This document shows positions 26,093 through 34,731 of a stretch of 52,766 bases of DNA, in pieces. A program made the translations under genes and the position numbers. Under the pieces are notes generated by a model that did no database searches, was not told the origin of the DNA, and saw only the letters and a list, made by a program, of their open reading frames with translations. The stretch comes from an uncultured Mediterraneibacter sp. (GTDB lineage Bacteria > Bacillota > Clostridia > Lachnospirales > Lachnospiraceae): contig CALWTQ010000018.1 in assembly GCA_944384505.1 (NCBI GenBank), positions 1 to 52,766 of the forward strand, in the 5' to 3' direction. Each line of letters opens with the position of its first letter. The stretch's first letter is position 1.

Positions 26093-26377
26093 TTACAGAA
26101 TCGTATATTTTCTTGTGCTGACCCAGTTGCGGTATTCTCTGTATGACGGAGTTCTTCCGTTCATCTCGTGCAGTCCCGGCACAGCTATCGACATGTTAGC
26201 ATTAAAATATTTTGTAAGTCTTTCTCTGATTTTTTTCATATCTATCACCAATCCTTTGTGTAATCTCTTTTTCTTTGTTACAACTGCATTATATCCTGTT
26301 TCTTCTGTATATCCAAGAATGATATTAGCCTGATCTAAGTCGATATTGACATTTTTGACGTTTAAAGATATGATCAT
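26093..26377 (-). CDS. Hypothetical short ORF, possibly a gene remnant
   Basis: A 94-residue reading from ATG 26377 has no clear ribosome binding site and no recognised domain. Its sequence is more AT-rich than neighbouring genes. It occupies the otherwise gene-free stretch 25934-26447, divergent to the AraC gene. A shorter start (MKKIRERL..., 49 residues) has a better purine-rich leader. It may be spurious or a decayed fragment. Confidence 0.25.
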   Translation of the reverse strand: MIISLNVKNVNIDLDQANIILGYTEETGYNAVVTKKKRLHKGLVIDMKKIRERLTKYFNANMSIAVPGLHEMNGRTPSYREYRNWVSTRKYTIL

Positions 26378-26447
26378 AGCAGTACAGATATCGTCACAAA
26401 ATTCACAATCCAGATTGGAATGATTCAGAAAAAGGAGACATGATCTT

Positions 26448-27284
26448 ATGGCAGACGCATTGTATGAAACCTTCCACAAATCCAGTCCTCTCGGCATTTC
26501 TTACGCCTGGCGCACGAATTCCGGGGGACATCACCCGCTCCACTGGCACGATGAGCTGGAGCTTCTCTATCCGCTGAGCGGGAAGGCTGATATTGTGATT
26601 GACGGCGTCCGCCATAACCTGGCAGAAAGGCAGCTGCTCGTTGTAGAATCGGGGCAGATCCACAGTACCCACAGCGAAGAATCCGGCTATATGTTTCTCT
26701 GCGTTCATGTCTGCAGGGGTAAGCTGGTTGACTATATGCCTCAGATTAAGTCCCTGACCATCCGGTGTCTCCCGGATCTGATCCCGGACAGGGACCTCCC
26801 CCGGTATCAGGAGATCTGCGGGCTGCTGGACCGGATGACTCTGCTGTACATCCGGGAGTCCCCCTCATTTCCTCTGGAAGCGGAAGGGCTTGTACTGCAG
26901 GTCATGGCGCGGCTGATTGAAGATTTCTCCGTTCCCGCCTCATCCGAATATTCCTATGATAAGCTCTCCGCAGACAGGATCCACGCGATAATCCATTACG
27001 TGGAGGAACATTTCCGGGAACCCATCTCCCTGTCAGACGCCGCTGCCGGCCTGGGGCTCACCAGGGAATACTTCTGCCGGTTCTTTAAAAAGAATCTGGG
27101 GATCTCTTTCCTTCAGTATTTAAATGAGATCCGCGCGTCTCATATATACTATGACCTTCTGCACACGGATCTTTCCATCCTGGAAATCGCGGAGAAAAAC
27201 GGCTTTACGAACCAGAAGCTTTTCAACCGGACTTTTAAGAAAATCTACGGACGCACTCCTTCTGAAGTCAGGCGGGGAGCTTAA
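26448..27284 (+). CDS. AraC-family transcriptional regulator with cupin sensor domain
   Basis: This 278-residue protein has an N-terminal cupin fold (HHPLHWHDELELLYPLSG, residues about 25-42, with the metal or sugar-binding histidines). Two HTH motifs sit at the C-terminus (SLSDAAAGLGLTREYFCRFFKK and SILEIAEKNGFTNQKLFNRTFKK). AAGGAGA lies 10 bp before the ATG. It precedes the amino-acid permease and aminopeptidase genes, so it may control them; no operator assignment is possible. Confidence 0.92.
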   Translation: MADALYETFHKSSPLGISYAWRTNSGGHHPLHWHDELELLYPLSGKADIVIDGVRHNLAERQLLVVESGQIHSTHSEESGYMFLCVHVCRGKLVDYMPQIKSLTIRCLPDLIPDRDLPRYQEICGLLDRMTLLYIRESPSFPLEAEGLVLQVMARLIEDFSVPASSEYSYDKLSADRIHAIIHYVEEHFREPISLSDAAAGLGLTREYFCRFFKKNLGISFLQYLNEIRASHIYYDLLHTDLSILEIAEKNGFTNQKLFNRTFKKIYGRTPSEVRRGA

Positions 27285-27341
27285 GCTCCGCCCCGTGTTC
27301 TCATCTCATACCCGGCCGTTCCTGCGTCGCCACAGTACCAC

Positions 27342-27384
27342 TGCGGCGCGTTGACTTGACAGCGCCGCAGACACCTACTAATAT
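27342..27384 (+). promoter_or_regulatory. Promoter with overlapping inverted repeat before the permease
   Basis: TTGACA (27356-27361) and TAATAT (27379-27384) have a 17-bp spacer. TGCGGCGC (27342-27349) and GCGCCGCA (27362-27369) form an inverted repeat that encloses the -35 box, a position suited to a regulator or to a terminator of the preceding araC gene. Confidence 0.55.
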
Positions 27385-27464
27385 AGACATACACTCTGTC
27401 TTCGGCCGCCGGACAAGCCTGCGCCAGGTCAGGGAGAAGAACATTTATGAGAGGAGAATTCTGT

Positions 27465-28874
27465 ATGACAAATCAGAATCAGAATGAGAAGAAGATCCTC
27501 TGGTACAACCTTGCCTTCATGGCTTTCTCCACTGTGTGGGGATTTGGCAATGTCATCAACGGTTTTTCCGAATATGGCGGTCTGAAAGCAATCGTATCAT
27601 GGATCATCCTGTTTGCACTTTATTTTATTCCTTACGCGCTTATGGTAGGTGAGCTCGGAAGCGCCTTCAAATCAGAAGGCGGCGGCGTCAGTTCATGGAT
27701 CCACAGAACGATCGGACCAGGCATGGCGTATATGGCCGGCTGGACTTACTGGGTCGTGCATATGCCCTATATCTCCCAGAAGCCGAACTCTTCTGTAATC
27801 GCCGCGAGCTGGGCCATCTTCCGCGACGCGCGGGCCAGCCAGATGAACGTACGGCTTATGGCAGTGATCTGCCTGGTCCTCTTCCTTTTTTCTGTCTGGA
27901 TTGCTTCCAGGGGGCTGGGCGTCCTGAAAAAGCTGACAGCGATTGCGGGGTCTACCATGTTTGTCATGTCCCTGCTCTTCATCCTTATGATGATCACAGC
28001 GCCGGCAATCACCGGAGCAAATGTTCTGGACATAGACTGGTCGGTTGATACCTTCCTGCCTTCCTTTGACGGGAAGTTTTTCCTCAATCTCTCGATCCTC
28101 GTATTCGCGGTCGGGGGTTGTGAAAAGATATCTCCCTATGTAAATAAGATGAAAGACCCCTCCAGGGATTTTGCAAAAGGAATGATTGCCCTGGCCGCGA
28201 TGGTTGCCATTTGCGCAGTGCTCGGAACGATCGCTCTTGGAATGATGTTTGACTCCAACAACATCCCTCACGATCTTATGACAAACGGAGCTTACTACGC
28301 ATTCCAGACACTGGGCGAATATTACCATGTAGGCGACCTTTTCGTAATGATCTACGCGGTCGTCAATCTGATCGGACAGTTCTCTGTTATGGTTCTTTCC
28401 ATTGACGCTCCGCTGCGTATGCTCCTTGACAGCGCGGATGAGAAATACATTCCGAAATCACTGTTCAAGCAGAACAAATATGGCACTTACACAAACGGCC
28501 ACAAGCTTGTGACCCTGATTGTATCCATCCTGATCATCGTTCCTGTACTTGGCATTGAGAACGTGGACATACTTGTAAAATGGCTGGTGAAAGTAAATTC
28601 TGTATGTATGCCGCTCCGTTACCTCTGGGTATTTGCCGCATACATCGCGCTGAAAAAAGCCGGAGAAAAGTTCTCCGCAGAGTACCATTTTGTTAAGAAC
28701 CGCATCCTTGGAATGATTCTCGGAGGATGGTGCTTCTTCGTTACAGCATTCGCGTGCATCCTCGGTATCTGGTCGGATGATCCGTTCCAGCTTGCACTGA
28801 ACATCATCACACCGTTTGTACTGATCGGACTTGGCTTCATTATGCCAATCATCGCAAAGAGGAAAGGAAATTAA
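27465..28874 (+). CDS. APC-superfamily amino-acid permease
   Basis: This 469-residue integral membrane protein has about 12 helices, with the APC helix 1 pattern FMAFSTVWGFGNVINGF and the conserved ELGSAFKSEGGGVSSWI segment. It imports or exchanges amino acids; the substrate is unknown (glutamate/GABA-type exchangers and YjeM-like permeases are the closest general types). The ATG at 27465 follows GAGGAGA. The next gene is an aminopeptidase one base downstream, so the pair suggests peptide or amino-acid use. Confidence 0.92.
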   Translation: MTNQNQNEKKILWYNLAFMAFSTVWGFGNVINGFSEYGGLKAIVSWIILFALYFIPYALMVGELGSAFKSEGGGVSSWIHRTIGPGMAYMAGWTYWVVHMPYISQKPNSSVIAASWAIFRDARASQMNVRLMAVICLVLFLFSVWIASRGLGVLKKLTAIAGSTMFVMSLLFILMMITAPAITGANVLDIDWSVDTFLPSFDGKFFLNLSILVFAVGGCEKISPYVNKMKDPSRDFAKGMIALAAMVAICAVLGTIALGMMFDSNNIPHDLMTNGAYYAFQTLGEYYHVGDLFVMIYAVVNLIGQFSVMVLSIDAPLRMLLDSADEKYIPKSLFKQNKYGTYTNGHKLVTLIVSILIIVPVLGIENVDILVKWLVKVNSVCMPLRYLWVFAAYIALKKAGEKFSAEYHFVKNRILGMILGGWCFFVTAFACILGIWSDDPFQLALNIITPFVLIGLGFIMPIIAKRKGN

Positions 28875-28875
28875 G

Positions 28876-30180
28876 ATGAATCACACTGCACAGCAACTGA
28901 TCAACTTTATCAAAAAGAGCCCGGACTGCTTCCATGCAGTCCGGACAATGGAAGACGAGCTCACTTCCCGCGGCTTTCGCAGGCTGCATGAGAACCGGAA
29001 GTGGACCCTCGAGCGGGGCGGCAAATATTATGTCACAAGAAACGGCTCCTCACTAATCGCTTTCTCCATCCCCTTCCATGAGATGAATGGAATGCGCATC
29101 ATGGCCAGCCACAGCGACTCTCCAACTTTCAAGATCAAAGAGAATCCGGAGATGGAAGCCGAAGGACATTATATTAAGCTGAATGTAGAGCGCTACGGCG
29201 GGATGATATGCGCCCCCTGGTTCGACCGTCCGCTCTCTGTATCCGGCAGACTGATCGTAAACTGTGATTCCTGCGTGCCGGACGGCGCTGACAGCGGCGA
29301 AGAATTACCGGACGGCCTGAAGTCTGTCCTTGTAAATATCGACCGGGACCTGGTGATCATCCCCAACCTTGCCATCCATATGAACCGGGAGATGAACGAC
29401 GGCTACAAGTACAACGCGCAGAAAGACATGCTGCCCCTCTATGGAAGCACAGCCTTAAAAGACACTTTCATGAAAACGGCAGCCGAAGCCGCCGGAGTAA
29501 AGGAGGAAGACATCCTCGGACACGACCTCTTCCTCTATAACCGCCAGGAAGCCAGCGTCTGGGGAAATGATGAATTCATCTCCTGCGGACGCCTGGACGA
29601 TCTGCAGTGCGCCTTTTCATCCCTGAAAGGCTTTCTCGTCGGGCGGAAAGAAAAATACATGGCTGTTCACTGCGTATTCGATAACGAAGAGGTCGGAAGC
29701 GGCACGAAACAGGGCGCTGCCTCTACATTCCTCTGCGATACTCTGACCCGGATTCATGACAGTCTTGGCTATACACATGAAGATTATCTGGTTCATCTTG
29801 CGAACAGCTTTATGGTCTCTGCCGACAACGCACACGCGGTTCACCCGAATCACGGCGACAAGGCAGATCCAGTAAACCGTCCGTATGTAAACGGAGGAAT
29901 CGTAATCAAATTCAACGCGGCCCAGAAATACTGTACTGACGGCGTATCTGCGGCCATGTTCCGGAAGATCTGCCAAAAGGCCGGCGTTCCTGTTCAGGTA
30001 TTCACTAACCGCTCCGATATGGCAGGCGGATCTACCCTGGGCAATATCTCAAATACCCAGGTGGCGCTCAATACCGTTGATATCGGCCTGGCCCAGCTTG
30101 CCATGCATTCTCCGTATGAGACTTCCGGCGTAAAAGATACCGAATATCTGATCCGGGCCGCGGAAGAATTTTTCTGCTAG
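28876..30180 (+). CDS. M18-family aminopeptidase
   Basis: This 434-residue zinc aminopeptidase is close to the family length. Metal-site motifs are visible as ASHSDSP (near 77), CGRLDDLQ, DNEEVGS and ADNAHAVHPNH, with a C-terminal metal His in LAMHSPYE. The enzyme removes N-terminal, usually acidic or neutral, residues from peptides in the cytoplasm. It starts one base after the permease stop, with AGGAAA ahead, so the two form one operon. Confidence 0.94.
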   Translation: MNHTAQQLINFIKKSPDCFHAVRTMEDELTSRGFRRLHENRKWTLERGGKYYVTRNGSSLIAFSIPFHEMNGMRIMASHSDSPTFKIKENPEMEAEGHYIKLNVERYGGMICAPWFDRPLSVSGRLIVNCDSCVPDGADSGEELPDGLKSVLVNIDRDLVIIPNLAIHMNREMNDGYKYNAQKDMLPLYGSTALKDTFMKTAAEAAGVKEEDILGHDLFLYNRQEASVWGNDEFISCGRLDDLQCAFSSLKGFLVGRKEKYMAVHCVFDNEEVGSGTKQGAASTFLCDTLTRIHDSLGYTHEDYLVHLANSFMVSADNAHAVHPNHGDKADPVNRPYVNGGIVIKFNAAQKYCTDGVSAAMFRKICQKAGVPVQVFTNRSDMAGGSTLGNISNTQVALNTVDIGLAQLAMHSPYETSGVKDTEYLIRAAEEFFC

Positions 30181-30214
30181 AAGATCAGAAGCCGCTGCCC
30201 CACGGTACAGGAAA

Positions 30215-30236
30215 GGATCCTGCCCCGCAGGATTCC
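30215..30236 (-). terminator. Possible terminator of the spoIIA operon
   Basis: GGATCCTGC (30215-30223) pairs with GCAGGATTCC (30227-30236) with a short loop and, on the minus strand, a weak CTTTCC tail. Confidence 0.4.
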
Positions 30237-30263
30237 CCGCCTGCACCGGGCTGCTCCGGCAGT

Positions 30264-30983
30264 TCAGCCTTCGCTTCTCTTTCTCAGATTTTCCAGTATC
30301 CTTTTCTCCATTCTGGACACCTGCACTTGGGAAATCCCCAGCAGCTTCCCCACATCCGTCTGTGTTTTATCCGCGAAATACCTCAGATAGATCAGTTTCC
30401 GCTCCTCTGCATTCAGTGTCTCTAAGAGCTGTTTGAGCACCAGCCGGTCGAGGATCCTGTCCTCTCTCTTCTCTTTTTCTTCAATCTTATCCAGAAGAGG
30501 GACCTCGCTGTCTTCTTTCTGGCGGACAGGACGGTACAGAGAGTCCACCTCGCTTCCTGCCTCAATGGCCTGCACCAGCTCTTCCTTATCCACTCCCAGC
30601 TCCTCCGAGAGCTCCTCAATGGTAGGTTCCCTCCCGAGCTGCGCGCTCAGTTTTTCCCCTGCCTGCAGACTTTTATATGCCAGCTCTTTTAAGGAGCGGC
30701 TGACTTTGATCATGCCGTCATCTCTTAAGAACCTCTTGATTTCTCCGGAGATCATGGGCACTGCGTAAGTGGAAAACCTCACACCAAAGGACACATCAAA
30801 CTTATCGATTGCTTTCAGAAGCCCGATGCTCCCGATCTGGAAGAGATCTTCCGTCTCCGCCCCCCTGCTGTGAAACCGCTTTACGACGCACCAGACAAGT
30901 CCCGTGTTTTCTTCCACGAGCTGCTCTCTCGCGGCTTTATCCCCATCGTGCGCTCTTTCGATCAAAGCGATTGTGTGGTCCAT
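30264..30983 (-). CDS. sigF: RNA polymerase sporulation sigma factor SigF
   Basis: This 239-residue sigma-70 family protein has region 2 (DLFQIGSIGLLKAIDKFD...FSTYAVPMISGEIKRFLRDDG), region 3, and region 4 with HTH (TQTDVGKLLGISQVQVSRMEKRIL). It is the first forespore-specific sigma factor and is held inactive by SpoIIAB. It is the third gene of spoIIAA-spoIIAB-sigF and overlaps spoIIAB by 22 bp. Confidence 0.97.
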   Translation of the reverse strand: MDHTIALIERAHDGDKAAREQLVEENTGLVWCVVKRFHSRGAETEDLFQIGSIGLLKAIDKFDVSFGVRFSTYAVPMISGEIKRFLRDDGMIKVSRSLKELAYKSLQAGEKLSAQLGREPTIEELSEELGVDKEELVQAIEAGSEVDSLYRPVRQKEDSEVPLLDKIEEKEKREDRILDRLVLKQLLETLNAEERKLIYLRYFADKTQTDVGKLLGISQVQVSRMEKRILENLRKRSEG

Positions 30984-31417
30984 ATCTCCCTTCCTTTTCC
31001 GATGGTCTTTTTCATTTTCACCCGCGTCCCTTTCCCCGGCTCTGATTCTACTTCCAGACTATCCATGAATGCCTCCATAAAGGAAAATCCCATGCCGGAC
31101 CGGTCCTGATCCGGTCTGGTGGTATACATAGGCTGCATAGCCTCCTCTACGTTCTCAATCCCTTTTCCTTTGTCGCGTATTTCCACGGTGAATATATTTT
31201 CCTCGATACGGCACCGGATATACACTTTGTGAACTTCATTCTCATACCCGTGAATAATCGCGTTCGTCACAGCCTCAGATACGGCAGTTTTCACATCTGC
31301 CACTTCTTCCACCGTAGGATTTAGCTGTGTCAGAAAGGAGGCCACCGCAACTCTCGCAAATCCCTCATTCGCCGACCGGCTGTCGAACCGGATCTCCATT
31401 TCATTTGTATGTTTCAT
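30962..31417 (-). CDS. spoIIAB: Anti-sigma F factor SpoIIAB
   Basis: This 151-residue GHKL-type kinase has the N box EAVTNAIIHGYEN and G boxes DKGKGIENVEEAMQP and GMGFSFMEAFMD. It binds and inhibits SigF, and phosphorylates SpoIIAA on serine to stay active. It overlaps spoIIAA by 4 bp and sigF by 22 bp, the usual coupled arrangement that fixes stoichiometry. Confidence 0.97.
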   Translation of the reverse strand: MKHTNEMEIRFDSRSANEGFARVAVASFLTQLNPTVEEVADVKTAVSEAVTNAIIHGYENEVHKVYIRCRIEENIFTVEIRDKGKGIENVEEAMQPMYTTRPDQDRSGMGFSFMEAFMDSLEVESEPGKGTRVKMKKTIGKGREIWTTQSL

Positions 31418-31728
31418 ACCGCGTCCTCCTCATAGATCTGCATTATTTTTGTCACGCCGGACAGGATCAGTATTTTCTTAATCCGCTCACTGGCGTGGAC
31501 TGCCCAGACTTCCCCTCCGATCAGGCTGACCGTCTTATATCTCCCCATGATAACCCCTATTCCGGAACTGTCCATAAAATCTGTCCTCTCAAAATCAAAA
31601 ATCACATATTTGATGTGGTTCCTATCGATCACCGCATCTGCTTCCCTCCTGATTTCCTCCGCGTTGTGGTGGTCCACTTCGCGGGGCAGATAAACGGTCA
31701 GACAGTTCTCCTGCACCTGATATTTCAT
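31414..31728 (-). CDS. spoIIAA: Anti-anti-sigma factor SpoIIAA
   Basis: This 104-residue STAS-domain protein has the phosphorylatable serine in FMDSSGIGVIMGRYK. Dephosphorylated by SpoIIE, it binds SpoIIAB and frees SigF. GGAGGAGG precedes the ATG. It is the first gene of the operon. No confident sigma-H promoter could be drawn in the 70 bp after the upstream terminator. Confidence 0.97.
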   Translation of the reverse strand: MKYQVQENCLTVYLPREVDHHNAEEIRREADAVIDRNHIKYVIFDFERTDFMDSSGIGVIMGRYKTVSLIGGEVWAVHASERIKKILILSGVTKIMQIYEEDAV

Positions 31729-31796
31729 TATAACTCCTCCTCCAGCTGAAAGTGCGGCAGTTCAGTCCCCGCGATCCGCAGAACTGAGCTGCTGCG

Positions 31797-31838
31797 AAAA
31801 AGCAAAAGGATATGCTGCCGCATATCCTCTTCTTTTGC
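31797..31838 (-). terminator. Terminator between the TPR gene and spoIIAA
   Basis: GGATATGC (31808-31815) and GCATATCC (31819-31827 region) pair, with outer GCAAAAG/CTTTTGC pairing from 31802 to 31838. On the minus strand TTTTGCTTTTT follows. Confidence 0.75.
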
Positions 31839-31895
31839 ATGTTATGCGAGAAGCATACGCTTCTGCATTCTCTTTGTATTTTATCCTTCCAGGCT

Positions 31896-33269
31896 TTATC
31901 CCTCTGTGTTTTCTCCTTCTGCGGAAGCCGCCTCAGCCTCCGCCTGGGCAATCTCATCCAGCGCTGTCTGAGCGGCCTGAGCGTAATCTGAGCCTGCATA
32001 GTTATCCACAACCTGCTGGAAATAAGTTTTGGCGTTGTCATTGTCGCCGTTCCCTCTGTACGCCTGTGCCAGATACAGGAGCGCCTGCCCGTCATTATAG
32101 CCGGAATTCATGCGGACTACTTTCGAAAGAGCGTCCACTGCCGACTGATAGTTCGCCGCCTCCAAAGCCTGTGATCCGACCGCGAAATTGCTGTCGCATG
32201 CCGCGGGATACACATTCCCCGTAAGTTCATCATAGAGAGCCTGTCCGCTCTCCCCGAGGGAATCTCGCGTCACGCCCAGCAGAAGGTCTGCAATCGCCGC
32301 ATATTCCGTGGTTCCTCCGTCATACCGATCAGACGCCTGCATCAGCCTCTCATAGCTGTCCTGAGCGGTCTGAGCCTGCTGCGCGTCCGCCTCTACCTGC
32401 TCCCCTGACGCCCGGTAATTATCCAGCGTCCTTGTCTGGGCGCTTACCTGCGCTTCCAACGATTTGATCTGATCGCTGTACGCCCGCATCTGTGCGTTCA
32501 TCTGGTCAGACCGGGACTGGTTTACAGCCGGGGCGACAAGGAACCAGATCAGCGCCGCGCCGATCGCCGCGCCCACAAACAGGTTCGCTACCGCCAGATG
32601 CCCCGCCACTTCTTTTAAACGTGAATGCTTCGGCTGGATGATCGTCTCATTCCCAAGACTGTATTCCACCGCGTCGGACTTCTGTCTCTGGTTCTGCCTC
32701 TGGCTCTTTCTGCGGCTCTTGCCCCTTTTCTGCGTCAGCTCGTGCAGAAGGCGCATGGTCGTGTCATTTGTCGTGTCCAGCCTGCGCGCTGAACGCAGAA
32801 CCTGGCGTGCTCTGGAATACTGTTCCGTATGCAGATAAATCAGCCCAAGGAGCTGATACGCCTTCAAAAAGGACGGGTGGGCGGATATCACCTGCTTTAG
32901 CTGGATCGCCGCCAGATCCTCCCCATTCTGCCGGCAGTACCCCAGACACTGATTATATTTCCTTATAGCCAGATTGATCGTCTCAAGCTCCTTTGCCGAT
33001 GACTGGACATTTTTAATATAATAGTCCGCTATATTATCCCTGGATCTTAAATTTTTGCTGATAATCCACTGTACAAGCGCTTCCGGAACCTCTCCGACCC
33101 CGTAATAGACAAGCCCCAGAAGGTTTCTTGCCGCAATATTCTCACGATTAAACTGCAGGCTCCGCTTGAGAGACAGGATCGCCCCTGACATATCCCGGAT
33201 CTGCGCCTTCTTAAGTCCATCGTTATACCAGTAGTTTGAATGGTATACGACTTTCTTCATGTAATCCAT
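31896..33269 (-). CDS. Membrane-anchored tetratricopeptide-repeat protein
   Basis: This 457-residue protein has N-terminal TPR units (about 1-160, such as GAILSLKRSLQFNRENIAARNLLGLVYYGVGE), a basic Arg/Lys/Gln linker, one membrane helix (about 230-250) and a coiled coil (about 260-300). C-terminal TPR repeats follow (NYQSAVDALSKVVRMNSGYNDGQALLYLAQAYRGNGD), then an acidic Ala/Glu tail. TPR domains on both faces of the membrane suggest a scaffold role, but no function is known. GGGG lies 6 bp before the ATG. The small-protein gene is upstream. Confidence 0.85.
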   Translation of the reverse strand: MDYMKKVVYHSNYWYNDGLKKAQIRDMSGAILSLKRSLQFNRENIAARNLLGLVYYGVGEVPEALVQWIISKNLRSRDNIADYYIKNVQSSAKELETINLAIRKYNQCLGYCRQNGEDLAAIQLKQVISAHPSFLKAYQLLGLIYLHTEQYSRARQVLRSARRLDTTNDTTMRLLHELTQKRGKSRRKSQRQNQRQKSDAVEYSLGNETIIQPKHSRLKEVAGHLAVANLFVGAAIGAALIWFLVAPAVNQSRSDQMNAQMRAYSDQIKSLEAQVSAQTRTLDNYRASGEQVEADAQQAQTAQDSYERLMQASDRYDGGTTEYAAIADLLLGVTRDSLGESGQALYDELTGNVYPAACDSNFAVGSQALEAANYQSAVDALSKVVRMNSGYNDGQALLYLAQAYRGNGDNDNAKTYFQQVVDNYAGSDYAQAAQTALDEIAQAEAEAASAEGENTEG

Positions 33270-33312
33270 CTATATCCCCACTATCTTCCTGAACTTCCGC
33301 CCTCTTTGTATC

Positions 33313-33447
33313 TTACTTTTTCTGCCCCATAACCTGCTTCAGAAGATCTGTTACGTCTGAAAGATCTTCCTGATAAACCGCTTCCTCAATCTCTTCCACT
33401 TCAAGACTGGGCTTAAACTTCTTAAGTTCCTCTTCGTAATTCAGCAT
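33313..33447 (-). CDS. 44-residue acidic small protein between folC and the TPR gene
   Basis: A short ORF reads M L N Y E E E L K K F K P S L E V E E I and continues to VMGQKK. Its ATG directly follows the TAA of folC, so it would be translated by termination-reinitiation. It is predicted helical and strongly acidic with a basic end, and has no recognised family. The tight packing between two genes and the lack of rare codons support it. Function is unknown. Confidence 0.55.
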   Translation of the reverse strand: MLNYEEELKKFKPSLEVEEIEEAVYQEDLSDVTDLLKQVMGQKK

Positions 33448-34731
33448 TTATATCCCCTCCTGAATCAGTTCTTTTATCTTCCCCGCCAGGTAAAGCGACC
33501 CAAGGCAGTAGATCCGCCTCCCTTCCTGATGTTCCCGGACGAAGGTGAACGCCTCCCAAACCGTATGCTTTACCTCAACAGGCGCTTTTGTATATTTCCT
33601 GAATATTTCTCCAAGAATCTCCGCGTCTTCTCCCCGTGCGTCATCGATATGCGTCACTATATACAGCTCCGCATCCATATTCCGCCCGAGATACGCGGCC
33701 ATCTTTTCATAATCTTTATCCTGCACTGCAGAAAACAGAACGACATTCCCGGCCCCACCCTGCGGAACACTCTCCACGAACGCCTCTATGGCGCTGATAT
33801 TGTGCGCTCCGTCTATGTAGATATCCGGCAGAAGCTCTTCCATTCTGCCCTCCCACTTCAATTCAGCCAGAGCCTCCCGCCACCTGTCCGGATGACCCTC
33901 TTCTCCAAAGAGATACCGCATCACTTCCATGGCAAGCAGGGCATTCTGCGGCTGATAGATGCCTGTATTGTTTAGTTTCCACGTGGTAGTTCCATAATAA
34001 GCACTGGAACAGGAAAATGCAATATGTTTATTCTGGATTCCGAGAATTTCGAACGCATCTTTCCCGATTTTTTTACAGAAACTCTTCTTTTCCCGCGCAG
34101 TCCGCAGAATAACGCTGTCGCTTTCATCGGAAGCGCTGCTGAAAAATACCGGCACGCCGGGCCGTATAATCCCGGCCTTTTCCCCCGCTATCTCTTCCAG
34201 GGTATCCCCAAGGTACTGCATATGATCATATCCGATGGATGTAATCACGCAGATAAGAGGCCGCTCCACCGCACTGGTAGCGTCAAGCCTTCCCCCCAGC
34301 CCCGTCTCCAGAACCGCATACTCCATCTCTGCCTGCGCGAAAGCATACATAGCCATGCCAAACAGAAACTCAAAAAAGCTCGGATGGGGCAGGCCTTCTC
34401 CTTCCATACGCCGCACCGCCTCCATGGTTTTCTCAAAGGCCGCGCAGAACCCATCGTCACTGATCTGTTCACCGTCCAGCACAATGCGCTCATTTAACCG
34501 CACCAGATGCGGAGACGTGAAAAGCCCCGTTCGTTTTCCTTCCGAACGGAGCATTCCGTCAAGATACGCGCACACAGATCCCTTTCCATTTGTGCCGGCC
34601 ACATGGATCACTTTCAGCCTGTCCTGAGGCCGGCCAAGATATTCCAGAAAAATCTTTGTCTGCGCGACGTCATTTTTCCTTGTAAATTTCGGAATTCCTA
34701 ATATATAGTCTGCTGTCTGCTGATATGTCAT
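33448..34731 (-). CDS. folC: Folylpolyglutamate synthase / dihydrofolate synthase
   Basis: This 427-residue Mur-ligase-family enzyme has P-loop HVAGTNGKGSV (about 43-53), the TSPHLVRLNERI loop, LETGLGGRLDATSAV and DGAHNISAIEAF. It adds glutamate to folates, and in bifunctional forms also to dihydropteroate. Its length is typical. The ATG overlaps the stop of the LTA-synthase-like gene by 4 bp, so folC is co-translated with a cell-envelope gene. Confidence 0.95.
   Translation of the reverse strand: MTYQQTADYILGIPKFTRKNDVAQTKIFLEYLGRPQDRLKVIHVAGTNGKGSVCAYLDGMLRSEGKRTGLFTSPHLVRLNERIVLDGEQISDDGFCAAFEKTMEAVRRMEGEGLPHPSFFEFLFGMAMYAFAQAEMEYAVLETGLGGRLDATSAVERPLICVITSIGYDHMQYLGDTLEEIAGEKAGIIRPGVPVFFSSASDESDSVILRTAREKKSFCKKIGKDAFEILGIQNKHIAFSCSSAYYGTTTWKLNNTGIYQPQNALLAMEVMRYLFGEEGHPDRWREALAELKWEGRMEELLPDIYIDGAHNISAIEAFVESVPQGGAGNVVLFSAVQDKDYEKMAAYLGRNMDAELYIVTHIDDARGEDAEILGEIFRKYTKAPVEVKHTVWEAFTFVREHQEGRRIYCLGSLYLAGKIKELIQEGI

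Noticed and set aside
31622-32095. 157-residue minus-strand ORF
   Set aside because: It overlaps spoIIAA and the TPR gene in another frame and crosses a terminator; low-complexity Arg-rich sequence.
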